A stretch of DNA of 64,000 bases. Source: Leptospiraceae bacterium. Lineage in GTDB: Bacteria; Spirochaetota; Leptospiria; Leptospirales; Leptonemataceae. The stretch spans positions 62,001 to 126,000 of the forward strand of contig BPKM01000004.1 in assembly GCA_026005135.1 (NCBI GenBank), read 5' to 3'. This document shows positions 35,098 to 44,100 of the stretch, piece after piece. A program made the translations under genes and the position numbers. Each line of letters opens with the position of its first letter. Within the stretch, counting starts at the first letter, position 1. The notes beneath the pieces are model-generated. The model was not told where the DNA came from. It saw only the letters and a program-made list of their open reading frames with translations, and did no database searches.

Positions 35098-35440
35098 TTC
35101 TACTAACTCCCTTGCTCTGTAGAATCGATACCCTATCCTGATTCCTGTGACAATTAAATTCATAACCAATTTCCCTTAACGGAATTCTTAATAAAGATAC
35201 CTTATCATCAAATCTTTTTAAACATCACTATTCTATTAGTAATCTTTATTCTTATAAATATAACTTACACTATAAAGCATCATCTCGGATATATCCATAA
35301 TATTTTATAAATATTCTGACTATCTCTTATAAAACAATAGAATCATTACAAACCATCTGATAGATTTTTTTATTGGTTTTCCTTAGATTTGCTAACTTTT
35401 ATAGTCTTTCTATAATATTATAAGAAACAAAAATCAATTT
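35098..35440 (-). pseudogene. Decayed copy of the DUF1564-like gene
   Basis: Read on the minus strand this gap is a degraded copy of the gene at 43-561. Matching blocks run in order, including the complements of TGTAATGATT, GATAAGGTAT, AGAATTCCGTTAAGGGAAATTGG and ATCAGGATAGGG. Frame-shifting indels and stops are scattered through it, and homology fades near 35440, before the N-terminal third. From 35441 to 35649 nothing is recognised except the presumed promoter of the next gene. Confidence 0.8.
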
Positions 35441-35649
35441 TTTTATGATAAATTAGTATTTTAGAAAAAGTATTAATAATCATTAAAAATAGACTGATTT
35501 ACTAAAATTTTAGATATAATTACACGCTTTTTTATTATTTTTATAGATGTTTTATATAATTTAAATGATTTATTTAAGGCTAATTATTATAAAATCAGTT
35601 ATATTTTTCTATACATAGAAATATTTTGCAAAAAAAAGGCAATAAGAGT

Positions 35650-37110
35650 ATGATCCGGGAAAAAAGACAAAGTCTAAAAATTGCTTATGTATTTATAGAT
35701 TTATTTCTAAGTTTTTTTTCTGTAATTATTTCTACGATCTTACATTTTTATATTATTTCTCCAGAAAAAAAACAATTTTTTATACCAGATACAGGGGGCT
35801 TATTTGCTCCAGGTAAACTTTTTGCTAATAATGAATTTTTATCAATTATTCTAACTTATAGTTTTTTAGGAATTGTTTTTGCTTTTGGACAGGTTTTTGT
35901 TTTTATTGCAACAGATTTATATCAGCCTAAAAGAATTATTCAACCTTTAAAAGAAACATTATATATCATACGTGGTATTATTATAAACTTAGTAATTGTT
36001 CTTGCTTTTTTATTTTTTTATAGAGGACATAGCTATTCACGCTTAATTATTATTTATACAGCTATCAATGCAGCAATATTTATTTCTTTGGGACATTATT
36101 TTTTAAGAAAATACATCTCTTATTTAACTAAAAAAGGAAAATTTACACGAAATATTTTAATTGTTGGAACCGAAAAAGGTGCAGAACATATAATGGATTA
36201 TATTCAGAAATATAAAATTTTTGGTTTCTCTTTAGTTGGTGTCTTAAAAGAAAAAAATAAAAAGAAAATTAGTGAAAAACTTAAACCTTTTATAATTGGG
36301 AATATTGAAGATATATTAAAGATCATAAATAAACACCATATAGATATCGTAATTATTGCTTTAAAGAATGATCATAAGCAAATTTTAAAAATCGTTCAAA
36401 TATGCGATAGCGAAGGGATTGATTGTCGTATAATTCCAGATATTTTAGAATTAATGACACATAGAGCACGTGTAGAAGATATGGAGGGTATACCCATTTT
36501 AATTTTACGTGATATACCATTAAGAAATGCTTATCATCGTTTTGTAAAAAGAGTCTTTGATATTATTTTCTCTTTATTTGTGATAATTTTAACCCTACCT
36601 TTAATGATTATTATTGCAATCCTTGTAAAACTATCATCAAAAGGACCTATCTTTTTTGTTCAGGAGCGAGTTGGGCTTGATAGAAAAACATTTAAACTAA
36701 TAAAATTTAGAACTATGTATGTTCAGGATAAAGAAATTTCAGAAAAAACATGGGGAACTAAAAATGATCCTCGTGTTACACCAATTGGTAGATTTTTAAG
36801 AAAAACATCCTTAGATGAACTACCTCAATTTTTTAACGTTCTTAAAGGCGATATGTCTGTTGTTGGTCCAAGACCAGAAAGACCTCATTTTGTAAATCAA
36901 TTTAAAAATCAGTACGAAAAATATATGTTAAGACATTCTGTAAAATCTGGTATAACAGGATGGGCTCAAATTCTTGGTTATCGAGGCGATACCCCCATAG
37001 AAAAACGTATCGAAGCTGATATATATTATATCGAAAATTGGTCATTATTATTTGATATTATGATTATTTTAAAAACCATACCTTCTATGATTAAAAATCC
37101 AGGCGAATAG
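35650..37110 (+). CDS. Polyprenyl glycosylphosphotransferase (undecaprenyl-phosphate sugar phosphotransferase)
   Basis: A 486-residue WbaP/WcaJ-type enzyme that moves a sugar-1-phosphate onto undecaprenyl phosphate, the first step of polysaccharide repeat synthesis. An N-terminal set of four membrane helices is followed by a Rossmann-like domain (NILIVGTEKGAEHIMDYI) and a fifth membrane segment near KRVFDIIFSLFVIILTLPLMI. The catalytic domain follows: FFVQERVGLDRKTFKLIKFRTM, TSLDELPQFFNVLKGDMSVVGPRPE and ITGWAQILGYRGDTPIEKRIEADIYYIENWSL. The frame opens at a TTG, but the ATG at 35650 (MIREKRQ) is preferred. Its last 20 bases overlap the end of a broken gene on the other strand. Confidence 0.93.
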   Translation: MIREKRQSLKIAYVFIDLFLSFFSVIISTILHFYIISPEKKQFFIPDTGGLFAPGKLFANNEFLSIILTYSFLGIVFAFGQVFVFIATDLYQPKRIIQPLKETLYIIRGIIINLVIVLAFLFFYRGHSYSRLIIIYTAINAAIFISLGHYFLRKYISYLTKKGKFTRNILIVGTEKGAEHIMDYIQKYKIFGFSLVGVLKEKNKKKISEKLKPFIIGNIEDILKIINKHHIDIVIIALKNDHKQILKIVQICDSEGIDCRIIPDILELMTHRARVEDMEGIPILILRDIPLRNAYHRFVKRVFDIIFSLFVIILTLPLMIIIAILVKLSSKGPIFFVQERVGLDRKTFKLIKFRTMYVQDKEISEKTWGTKNDPRVTPIGRFLRKTSLDELPQFFNVLKGDMSVVGPRPERPHFVNQFKNQYEKYMLRHSVKSGITGWAQILGYRGDTPIEKRIEADIYYIENWSLLFDIMIILKTIPSMIKNPGE

Positions 37111-37631
37111 TAAAAAAAATATTGGCATTTCTTTCATTTGATTCCATAGAAAGATTAACATTATATACAATAGGTGCATTATTGTTATAATCCTCTAAAT
37201 TATCTATATATCCTTTATATAGTCCAATTCCTGTAAATAAGAGATGAATAGCAATAGATAAATTTCTAAAGCTTGCAGCTCTACCGCTTTCTATATAAAA
37301 TTGCTCTTGTATTTTTATAACCGCCATCAACTGGATCTGCATATGAATATCCTAATCCATAATATAAATCAGCCCATTGGGCAGCTTTATATAAGCTATT
37401 ATAAGCTACAAAACGACGATGGTAATATAAGGCACTATAAAGAGATGCTATTCTAATTATAGAAAAAACATTTCCCCAACCCATTTCTTCTTTTCGATAA
37501 AAATTATATCCCGGTAAAAAAATCTCCCATAAAAAATCATACTGAAATGTATGCTGTATATCTTTTTGTTCTGCAAAAGTTATAGTAGGATAAAATAAAA
37601 TAAATAATAAAATTAATATAATATTTTTCAT
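37091..37631 (-). pseudogene. DUF5683-like membrane-associated protein, split by a frameshift
   Basis: Two overlapping frames read as one protein. The upstream piece (37631-37281, 116 residues) has a signal peptide (MKNIILILLFILFYPTITFA), then FLPGYNFYRKEEMGWGNVFSI and helical segments. The downstream piece (37342-37091) continues with ESGRAASFRNLSIAIHLLFTGIGLYKGYIDN and a short beta tail. A single-base shift between about 37290 and 37320, near a run of five A, would join them into about 170 residues. The LPGYNFY motif and layout resemble DUF5683-type proteins. It begins the minus-strand set last and overlaps its upstream neighbour by ATGA. A sequencing error is as likely as real decay. Confidence 0.6.
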
Positions 37632-38047
37632 GGTATTTCTACTTTTAATATATCGGAAATTTCTGATTCAGCACCCAAATCATAAGCAGTAATAATAAAA
37701 TATAAATTCCCCACAAATGTTCCGGTATATAATAAATATTGATTCTGAGAAGTTATATCTAATAAATATTTTTTATCATAATATTGCTCTGGTTTAGGAT
37801 ATTCATAATATAAATAAATAAAATAATAAGGGACAAATTGATTTGTATCTGGATCTATCGATGGATCCCATTGTAATTCTAATGTTAAGATATTTATATC
37901 ATAATTTGCCTGAATATTTTTTATTTTTTCAGGCCTATTTAATCCACTTCTTAAATGAGAAAATAATATATAATAATAAGGACTATATTTTTTTTCTGTA
38001 CAAAACATCAGGAACAATATACTAATTATTAAAATTATATTCTTCAT
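37628..38047 (-). CDS. Hypothetical lipoprotein with fibronectin-like domain
   Basis: A 139-residue lipoprotein with lipobox LMFC at residues 13-16. The mature part looks like a single fibronectin-type beta sandwich: ILTLELQWDPSIDPDTNQFVPYYFIYLYYEYP and LYFIITAYDLGAESEISDILKVEIP, the usual final strands with AxDxxGxES. Its role is unknown. It overlaps both neighbours (ATGA downstream, 26 bases upstream), forming a small minus-strand operon of envelope proteins. Confidence 0.7.
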   Translation of the reverse strand: MKNIILIISILFLMFCTEKKYSPYYYILFSHLRSGLNRPEKIKNIQANYDINILTLELQWDPSIDPDTNQFVPYYFIYLYYEYPKPEQYYDKKYLLDITSQNQYLLYTGTFVGNLYFIITAYDLGAESEISDILKVEIP

Positions 38048-38510
38048 AGGTAGATAACCAATAAATTATATTTTTTGCATTACTTTCTATATATTCATTT
38101 TTTTTACAGGATTGAATTAAATCAAAGGCATAATTCTGTAAATTTAATATTTCTTCTTTAGATACTTCTTCTTTTGCTGATTTTTTCTTCAACTTAAATG
38201 AAAGAAAATAATTTAGCAATAAATCATTCTTTTTCTTACAATCCTTTTCCTTAAAATAGATATTTTTAAAATCTTCAAAATAAGATAATTTCTTATAACT
38301 ATCATCATAAAATAAATATAGAGTAATAAATTCACTAATGCTTTTTAAAGATTGATTTTTACTTTGCCAGATCACATTGGAATCTATCTTTTCCAACTGA
38401 TGCTGAATTTCTATCCTTACTGGAATAGGAGTACTACAATATAAAAAAATTAACCAAAAGGTCAAATTTTTCTTGCCCACTACGTATTGATTAAATTTAT
38501 TTAACAACAT
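38022..38510 (-). CDS. Hypothetical protein with N-terminal signal/lipobox-like segment
   Basis: About 162 residues of unknown function. A hydrophobic segment near residues 17-25 ends in LYCSTPIP, which could be a lipobox. The rest is helical and lysine-rich. The ATG at 38510 abuts the ATG of the divergent plus-strand gene (the two share CATATG), which leaves no room for promoters. The true start may be a GTG or TTG ten to fifteen codons inside (VVGKKNLTFW). First gene of the minus-strand set. Confidence 0.55.
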   Translation of the reverse strand: MLLNKFNQYVVGKKNLTFWLIFLYCSTPIPVRIEIQHQLEKIDSNVIWQSKNQSLKSISEFITLYLFYDDSYKKLSYFEDFKNIYFKEKDCKKKNDLLLNYFLSFKLKKKSAKEEVSKEEILNLQNYAFDLIQSCKKNEYIESNAKNIIYWLSTYEEYNFNN

Positions 38511-38780
38511 ATGAAAAAGTTAAAATTATTTTTAATTATAATAATGAGTTTTGCAATATTTTTTTTACAATGCAAAAAAGATCCAGACACAAAAACAGAA
38601 AAATTAATGTTATATTTTTTATTATGCCCTAATGGTGCCGATGCCTGTTATAATGATTGTGCCAATAGTAGTGGATTATCAGATGGACAGGTTACAGGTG
38701 TTGAACATAATAATTTTGAATCGTGTAAGTCTCAATGTGATGCTTATTGTAATACTACTTTTTTATTTATTGAAGATTAA
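38511..38780 (+). CDS. Small cysteine-rich lipoprotein
   Basis: An 89-residue protein with a signal segment and lipobox FLQC at residues 18-21. The mature part has six further cysteines in a spaced pattern (LLCPNGADACYNDCANSS, SCKSQCDAYCNTT), which suggests disulfides in the periplasm or at the surface. Family unknown. Its 3' end overlaps the end of the convergent 75-residue gene by 14 bases. Confidence 0.65.
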   Translation: MKKLKLFLIIIMSFAIFFLQCKKDPDTKTEKLMLYFLLCPNGADACYNDCANSSGLSDGQVTGVEHNNFESCKSQCDAYCNTTFLFIED

Positions 38781-38994
38781 TTTTATATAATTTTTCTATC
38801 TTAGGATGTTTTTGAAAAAACTGTTCTTTTTTAAAGTGCCAGTCTTTTTCTTTACTTACAAGAATTTTTCTTTTTGGGCAGGTTTCTAATAATTCTCGCA
38901 TAATTTTATATTGAATGATGATTTCCTGTAATTCTTTTTTTGTTAAATAAATTTTATGAGAAGGATTTTCTGGAACATTCTGATTTCTATCCAT
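38767..38994 (-). CDS. Small hypothetical protein, downstream of trmB
   Basis: 75 residues, basic and probably helical (LTKKELQEIIIQYKIMRELLET), with no recognised family. It starts 39 bases after trmB on the same strand and may be co-transcribed with it. The composition is normal for a real small protein of this genome, but no homology can be shown from here. Confidence 0.5.
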   Translation of the reverse strand: MDRNQNVPENPSHKIYLTKKELQEIIIQYKIMRELLETCPKRKILVSKEKDWHFKKEQFFQKHPKIEKLYKINLQ

Positions 38995-39033
38995 AAAAAC
39001 TATATATCAATTATCGACAAATTTCTATTAAAA

Positions 39034-39693
39034 TCAAACTTTCTTCCATAACATATAATATGGTTTATTATATTTCGAGGTTATTCTTTCGAATTTACTT
39101 TCTGGGAATATAAGAGGTCTCCTTCTTAAATAATTGGGCCAGGGAATTGCAGGTCTATATAAAGAAGATTTTCTAAATATAGATAAAATTTTCCTGGCAT
39201 AAGGACCATAATCTGTCGCAATATAGACATAACCATTATTTCTAATTATTTTATAAAGGATTTCTAAAAATGATTCTTGAATAAGTCTATGTTTCCAATG
39301 TCTTCTTTTGGGCCAGGGATCGGGAAAATTTATAATTACTAAATCAAATGCATTTTCTGGAATAATTTCTTTAAAAAACCATTGAAAATTCACTGGAATT
39401 ATCTTTAAATTTTGAATATTTTTTTTATCTATTTTTTTTAAAATTTTTTTTATTCTATCTCCTTTAACTTCCATAGCAATATATTCATGTTGAGGATATT
39501 TTTCTAACCATTGTAAAGCGAATTCTCCCCAACCACATCCTAATTCTAAAATATGGAAAGAATTATTAGAAAAAAATAAACGATTATATGGTAAAGGTTC
39601 TAATTTTTCTGGAACAATTACACAAGGATGCTCTTTATATTTGGCTGGTCTTTGAACTATCTTAAATAATTTTTGTTGTAATTCAAAATTCAT
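39034..39693 (-). CDS. trmB: tRNA (guanine-N7)-methyltransferase
   Basis: A 219-residue class I methyltransferase that makes 7-methylguanosine at position 46 of tRNA. The AdoMet site ILELGCGWGEFALQWLEKYPQHEYIAMEVKGDRI and the catalytic signature VIINFPDPWPKRRHWKHRL are intact. It ends with SKFERITSKYNKPYYMLWKK, as expected for the tRNA-binding end. Length is typical. It is divergent from the MBL hydrolase gene. Confidence 0.93.
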   Translation of the reverse strand: MNFELQQKLFKIVQRPAKYKEHPCVIVPEKLEPLPYNRLFFSNNSFHILELGCGWGEFALQWLEKYPQHEYIAMEVKGDRIKKILKKIDKKNIQNLKIIPVNFQWFFKEIIPENAFDLVIINFPDPWPKRRHWKHRLIQESFLEILYKIIRNNGYVYIATDYGPYARKILSIFRKSSLYRPAIPWPNYLRRRPLIFPESKFERITSKYNKPYYMLWKKV

Positions 39694-39869
39694 GTAAAAA
39701 CTTTTTTATAATATGTCGAAAATAAATTAAGATTATGCTATATATTCCAAGTAATTTATTGAGAGGTTTAATTTCAACTAAAAAATTGCTATTTAGTAGA
39801 GAGTTTTTTATTTATTTATATATTATATTATACGTCAAATATAATGATTGAAATTAAAGGATAGAAATA

Positions 39870-40814
39870 ATGATAATAAAATTCTGGGGAGTACGTGGTT
39901 CTATTCCAGCACCAATAGATCCTATAGATTATGAAAGTAGAATAAAAGAAATCCTTAGGATAAGTCATAAAAAATGGCAAAAAGATTTATCACTCCAGCC
40001 AGAAAAGATTTACGAAGAACTTCCTTTACATTTAAGAGAAATTATCGGTGGTAATACTACCTGTGTAGAATTAATAGATGGAAATGAACAATTGATTTTT
40101 GATATGGGAACTGGAGCAAGGAGACTTGGGTATGATATGATGGCAAAAGGAAGATCTGGAGATATCCATATATTATTAACTCATACTCACTGGGATCATA
40201 TTCAGGGTTGGCCCTTTTTTATACCGGGTTATTTACCAACTAATAATATCCATTTTTACTCAGCATTTAAAGATTGCGAAGAACGATTTGTTATACAACA
40301 AAAATTTGAGTTTTTCCCCCTTGGATTTCATGAAATGCTTTCAAAACGAGAATTTCATTATTTTGAAGCGGGTGATACTTTTAATATCGGTAGTTTTACT
40401 ATAAAAACAGAACCTTTAATACATCCAGGAAATTCTACGGCTTACCGTATAGAAAAGGATAATAAATCATTTATTTTTGCTACCGATACAGAATTCTTTG
40501 GTCCGGAACTTCCAAAAATTATAAAGAAAAAGAAGAAATTTTTTGAAAAAACTGATGTTCTGGTTATAGATGCTCAATATTCCCTAAAAGAAGCAGAGCA
40601 AAAAATAGGATGGGGACATACATCTATGATTATAGCTGTTGATTGTGCAATGGAATGGAAAGTAAAAAAATTAGTACTAACCCACCACGAACCAGCTCAT
40701 GATGATTATAGCACCTATCAATTATACGAAGAAGCAGTAGAACACCTAAAAGAAAAATACAAAAATCAAATTACGATTGAATTAGCCAAAGAAGGTAAAA
40801 TAATAGAAATTTAA
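39870..40814 (+). CDS. MBL-fold metallohydrolase (phosphodiesterase-like)
   Basis: A 314-residue metallo-beta-lactamase-fold protein. It starts with FWGVRGSIPAP and has NTTCVEL, then the metal-binding THTHWDHIQGWPFF, a histidine in LIHPGNSTAYRIE, the aspartate in FATDTEFFG and the C-terminal histidine in LTHHEPAHDD. This sequence group includes cyclic-nucleotide phosphodiesterase-like proteins often fused to or encoded near signalling domains; the substrate is unknown. AAAGG upstream supports the ATG at 39870. No neighbour shares its strand closely. Confidence 0.88.
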   Translation: MIIKFWGVRGSIPAPIDPIDYESRIKEILRISHKKWQKDLSLQPEKIYEELPLHLREIIGGNTTCVELIDGNEQLIFDMGTGARRLGYDMMAKGRSGDIHILLTHTHWDHIQGWPFFIPGYLPTNNIHFYSAFKDCEERFVIQQKFEFFPLGFHEMLSKREFHYFEAGDTFNIGSFTIKTEPLIHPGNSTAYRIEKDNKSFIFATDTEFFGPELPKIIKKKKKFFEKTDVLVIDAQYSLKEAEQKIGWGHTSMIIAVDCAMEWKVKKLVLTHHEPAHDDYSTYQLYEEAVEHLKEKYKNQITIELAKEGKIIEI

Positions 40815-40986
40815 AAAAATTTATTACTAAAATTACATATCAATCATTAGAAAATACTATTTATTTAATGCACAATTTTAATGCGTATAAATACTATAAC
40901 TAAAAACAAAATAAACAATTTTTATGATTTTATTTTACATAATTACAAAAAAAATTAAAATCTTAGCATATTTTTCTTAAAATGAT

Positions 40987-41106
40987 TTGACTCTCAAGTG
41001 ATTTAGATTTATTTGGTATATAACATTTCAGCGCCACAGGTGCAAATGTTTTCGCATGAACACTCTTCCTTTTCCCCCTAGCCTCCCCCCTAGGGGGTTT
41101 TTTTTT
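40987..41106 (+). ncRNA. Candidate small RNA
   Basis: In the gap after the MBL gene, a TTGACT box (40987-40992) and TATTTG (41010-41015), 17 bases apart, precede a structured region. Stem one pairs AACATTT (41022-41028) with AAATGTT (41044-41050) around an inner GCGCC/GGTGC stem; then a linker; then the strong terminator at 41074-41106. There is no ORF in it and it is much richer in G and C than its surroundings. The -10 box is weak, so the transcript start is uncertain. It may instead be a structured 3' untranslated end of the MBL mRNA. Confidence 0.4.
41074..41106 (+). terminator. Strong rho-independent terminator
   Basis: An 8-bp stem CCCCCTAG/CTAGGGGG with an 8-base loop is followed by nine T. 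It acts on plus-strand transcription; its T run reaches into the stop codon of the giant minus-strand gene. Confidence 0.88.
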
Positions 41107-44100
41107 ACTGCACAAACATATTTACATAAGGTTTTATAAAATAAATATCATATAAGTTTGTATCTATGGAATAAAATTTATATAATTTTTTTAGTCTCTG
41201 GATTATTTCTATATTTTCTGGAGTAAAATAATGATTGATTATAAATAATGCATTATAAGGATTAAAGGAAAATAAAGATATACCATAACTATTTTCAGGT
41301 AATTCAAGATTTATATTTATCTTATTATAGAGAGGAAACGATATATTATTTTTGTATAATAATTTTATATATACATTATATTGATTCTTTATTTCTCCGG
41401 TTGTTATATAAAATCTATCTTGTGATTCGGCAAATTGATTTTTAAAACGAATTAAAATTTTTAAATTATCAATATATTCTAAGGGAAGATCAAGATTTGA
41501 TAAATATAATTGTTTTAATGAATATGAATATGGCTTTCTAATAAATTTAAATGTTTCGAGATTAAATATAAAAAATACATTTTCATTATATTTAATAGGT
41601 GCAAATTTAGAAAAACCATTAATCCATATATAATTTTTTGTTTTAGGACGAATTATAAATAATTTAGAATATAAATCCAGTAACTCTTCAAAATAAATAG
41701 ATGATTTTCTATAATATTGTTTTTCATAATAAAATCGTCGAAGTAATACTTCAAATTGCCTTCTATCGAAAGGAGTTTCTTCGCATGTATTATCTTTTAA
41801 ATGACATTTATAAAATTTGGAACCAAATCCAATTATATTTATCCATTCTTCGTCTAAGGATAGTTTTTGTTTTATTAGATTATTATAATCCTTATAATGT
41901 TTAGATAAAATATCTTTTAGAAATGCTACATTCTGAAATTTTACAAAATCTTGATTTTTTAAGAATCGATATAATAATATATCATATATATTTTTATGAA
42001 ATTTTTCAGGTATATAATTCCAGTGAAATCTAACTAATAAATCATCTAATTTTTCTGATTCAGATAAAAGTTTAATAAAATCACCAATTAAAACAGAAAG
42101 CTTTTTATTATAATTACCAAATTTTAAAATGAGTTGATCATCAACTTTATACTGTAAAGCTCTTAAAATAAATAACGTTATGGCAATTTCTTCGATATAA
42201 TTACTACCTTCATTGTGCCAGATACAATTATAATACGATTTATATTGATTATATAGTTGAAATGCTTTTTCATAATTCTCGTATTCTAAATATTTAGAAA
42301 TTGCTTTATTAAGGTAGATATTTCCCTTAAAACAGGATTGTTTATAAAAATTCTTAATAAGAATATTTAAATTCTCCCATGCAAAATGATTGGTATCATA
42401 AGGAATGGCTTCTATAGAAAAGAAAAATAAAATTGTTTTTTCCATTTCTGTTAAATTACTACAAATATCATCCTTACAAATAAATTTCTCTATGGAAAAA
42501 TTATTATCGTTATAATTTTCTTTTAACGTTTGATAAAATTGTAATCTTGCTTTATAGTATTTTTGGTTCTGTATATTTTTGACTCTTAAGTTATCTATAA
42601 TATAATCTATCTTTTTTAGAACAATATATTTCCATTTATTAATTTCTTGATCTTTATATTCATCATTTAATAAATATTTCAATGGAAAAGTATTTTCTTC
42701 TAATAAAGTCTGGTGTATTTTATTTTTAATACTAAATTCTTTATATTCTGAATATTTACTGGAAAGTTTTTCAGAAAGATAATAAAATCCATGTTTATAT
42801 AATTCTTCTATAATAATATCTGTAAAGGATGTATCATAACTTTCTGATTGAATTATAGATTCTATTTTTTTATAATCAGGATTGTTTAAAGATAGTTCTT
42901 TTAATAATTGCATTGTAATATTTAATTTACTAAGTTTTCTAGAATCCTTATAAATATTATTTAATTCATTAATAAAGTTTGTTAATCGTTCATAATCTCT
43001 TAAATAAGCATAAGAATTAATTATTATTATATAATATCTAAAAAGATCTATTTTAGAATTTTGACTTAAAATTTCTTTTTGTAATACTTGTTGATACTTA
43101 ATGGCATCTGGATCTTTTATCCTAATTAATGCACCGAGAATATATATTCTCGTTTTTATATCCGAATTATAAGAATTCGACATAGAAAAATATTTTAATG
43201 CAGCTTCTGGATTATTTTTAAAGATTTTTAAACCTTCCTGAAAATATTCTTTTGCTAATTGTTTTTTATAATCTATAAATTGCTTTTCATTATATCCAGC
43301 AATTCCCCATAGATAACCTTCTGGATCTATTATAGTAGCAACACCTAAATGAGAAAATAAATCATAAGCCAACATAATAGAATCAAAAATAAATGATGTT
43401 TTAAAATTGATCGTTTGATGTTTTATATCTAAAAAAGGTATATACTTTTTAAAAAATATTTCTTTCTCTATTTGTTTATGCAATACTACCTTAGAAAAAG
43501 TTGGTTTATTTTTAAAATAGATCCCTATACCTTTATCGCTTAAATTTAATAAATAATTTACAGGAAAGATTGGCAATTCTTTAATATCCTGTTCTTTTAT
43601 AATAGTATCCTTAGAATGATTAAATATATTGATATTTGTAATATATTTTAAATCTTCCTGGCTATCAATATATACAGGTGTATTATCAAAAATAGATGTA
43701 CGAATTACAATATTATAATTTTTTATTAAATAGTTATAATATTCCTTTAATTTTGTATGATAAATAAATCTATCTGGAATTAAAACAATATCTTTATTAT
43801 TAATAATACAATTTTGCAAATCATTTAATGTATGAATTTCATTTACTTTGATTTTATAATTATAAATAGATAGACACTTATTATTTCCATCATACCATAA
43901 ATATAAATATTGATTTTGTCCAATATTATTAAAAATTTCTTTTTCTTTAAAAAGAATATAATCCTCTATATATGGTAAAGTTCTGGCTAATTCTTTTTTA
44001 TATTGAATAATTTTAGTTTCTAAATTTTCAATTTGTTGTTTTATCAATGTTGTATCTTCTTTTTTTAGGCGTTTATTGATAAAGATTCGTTTTAAATATT

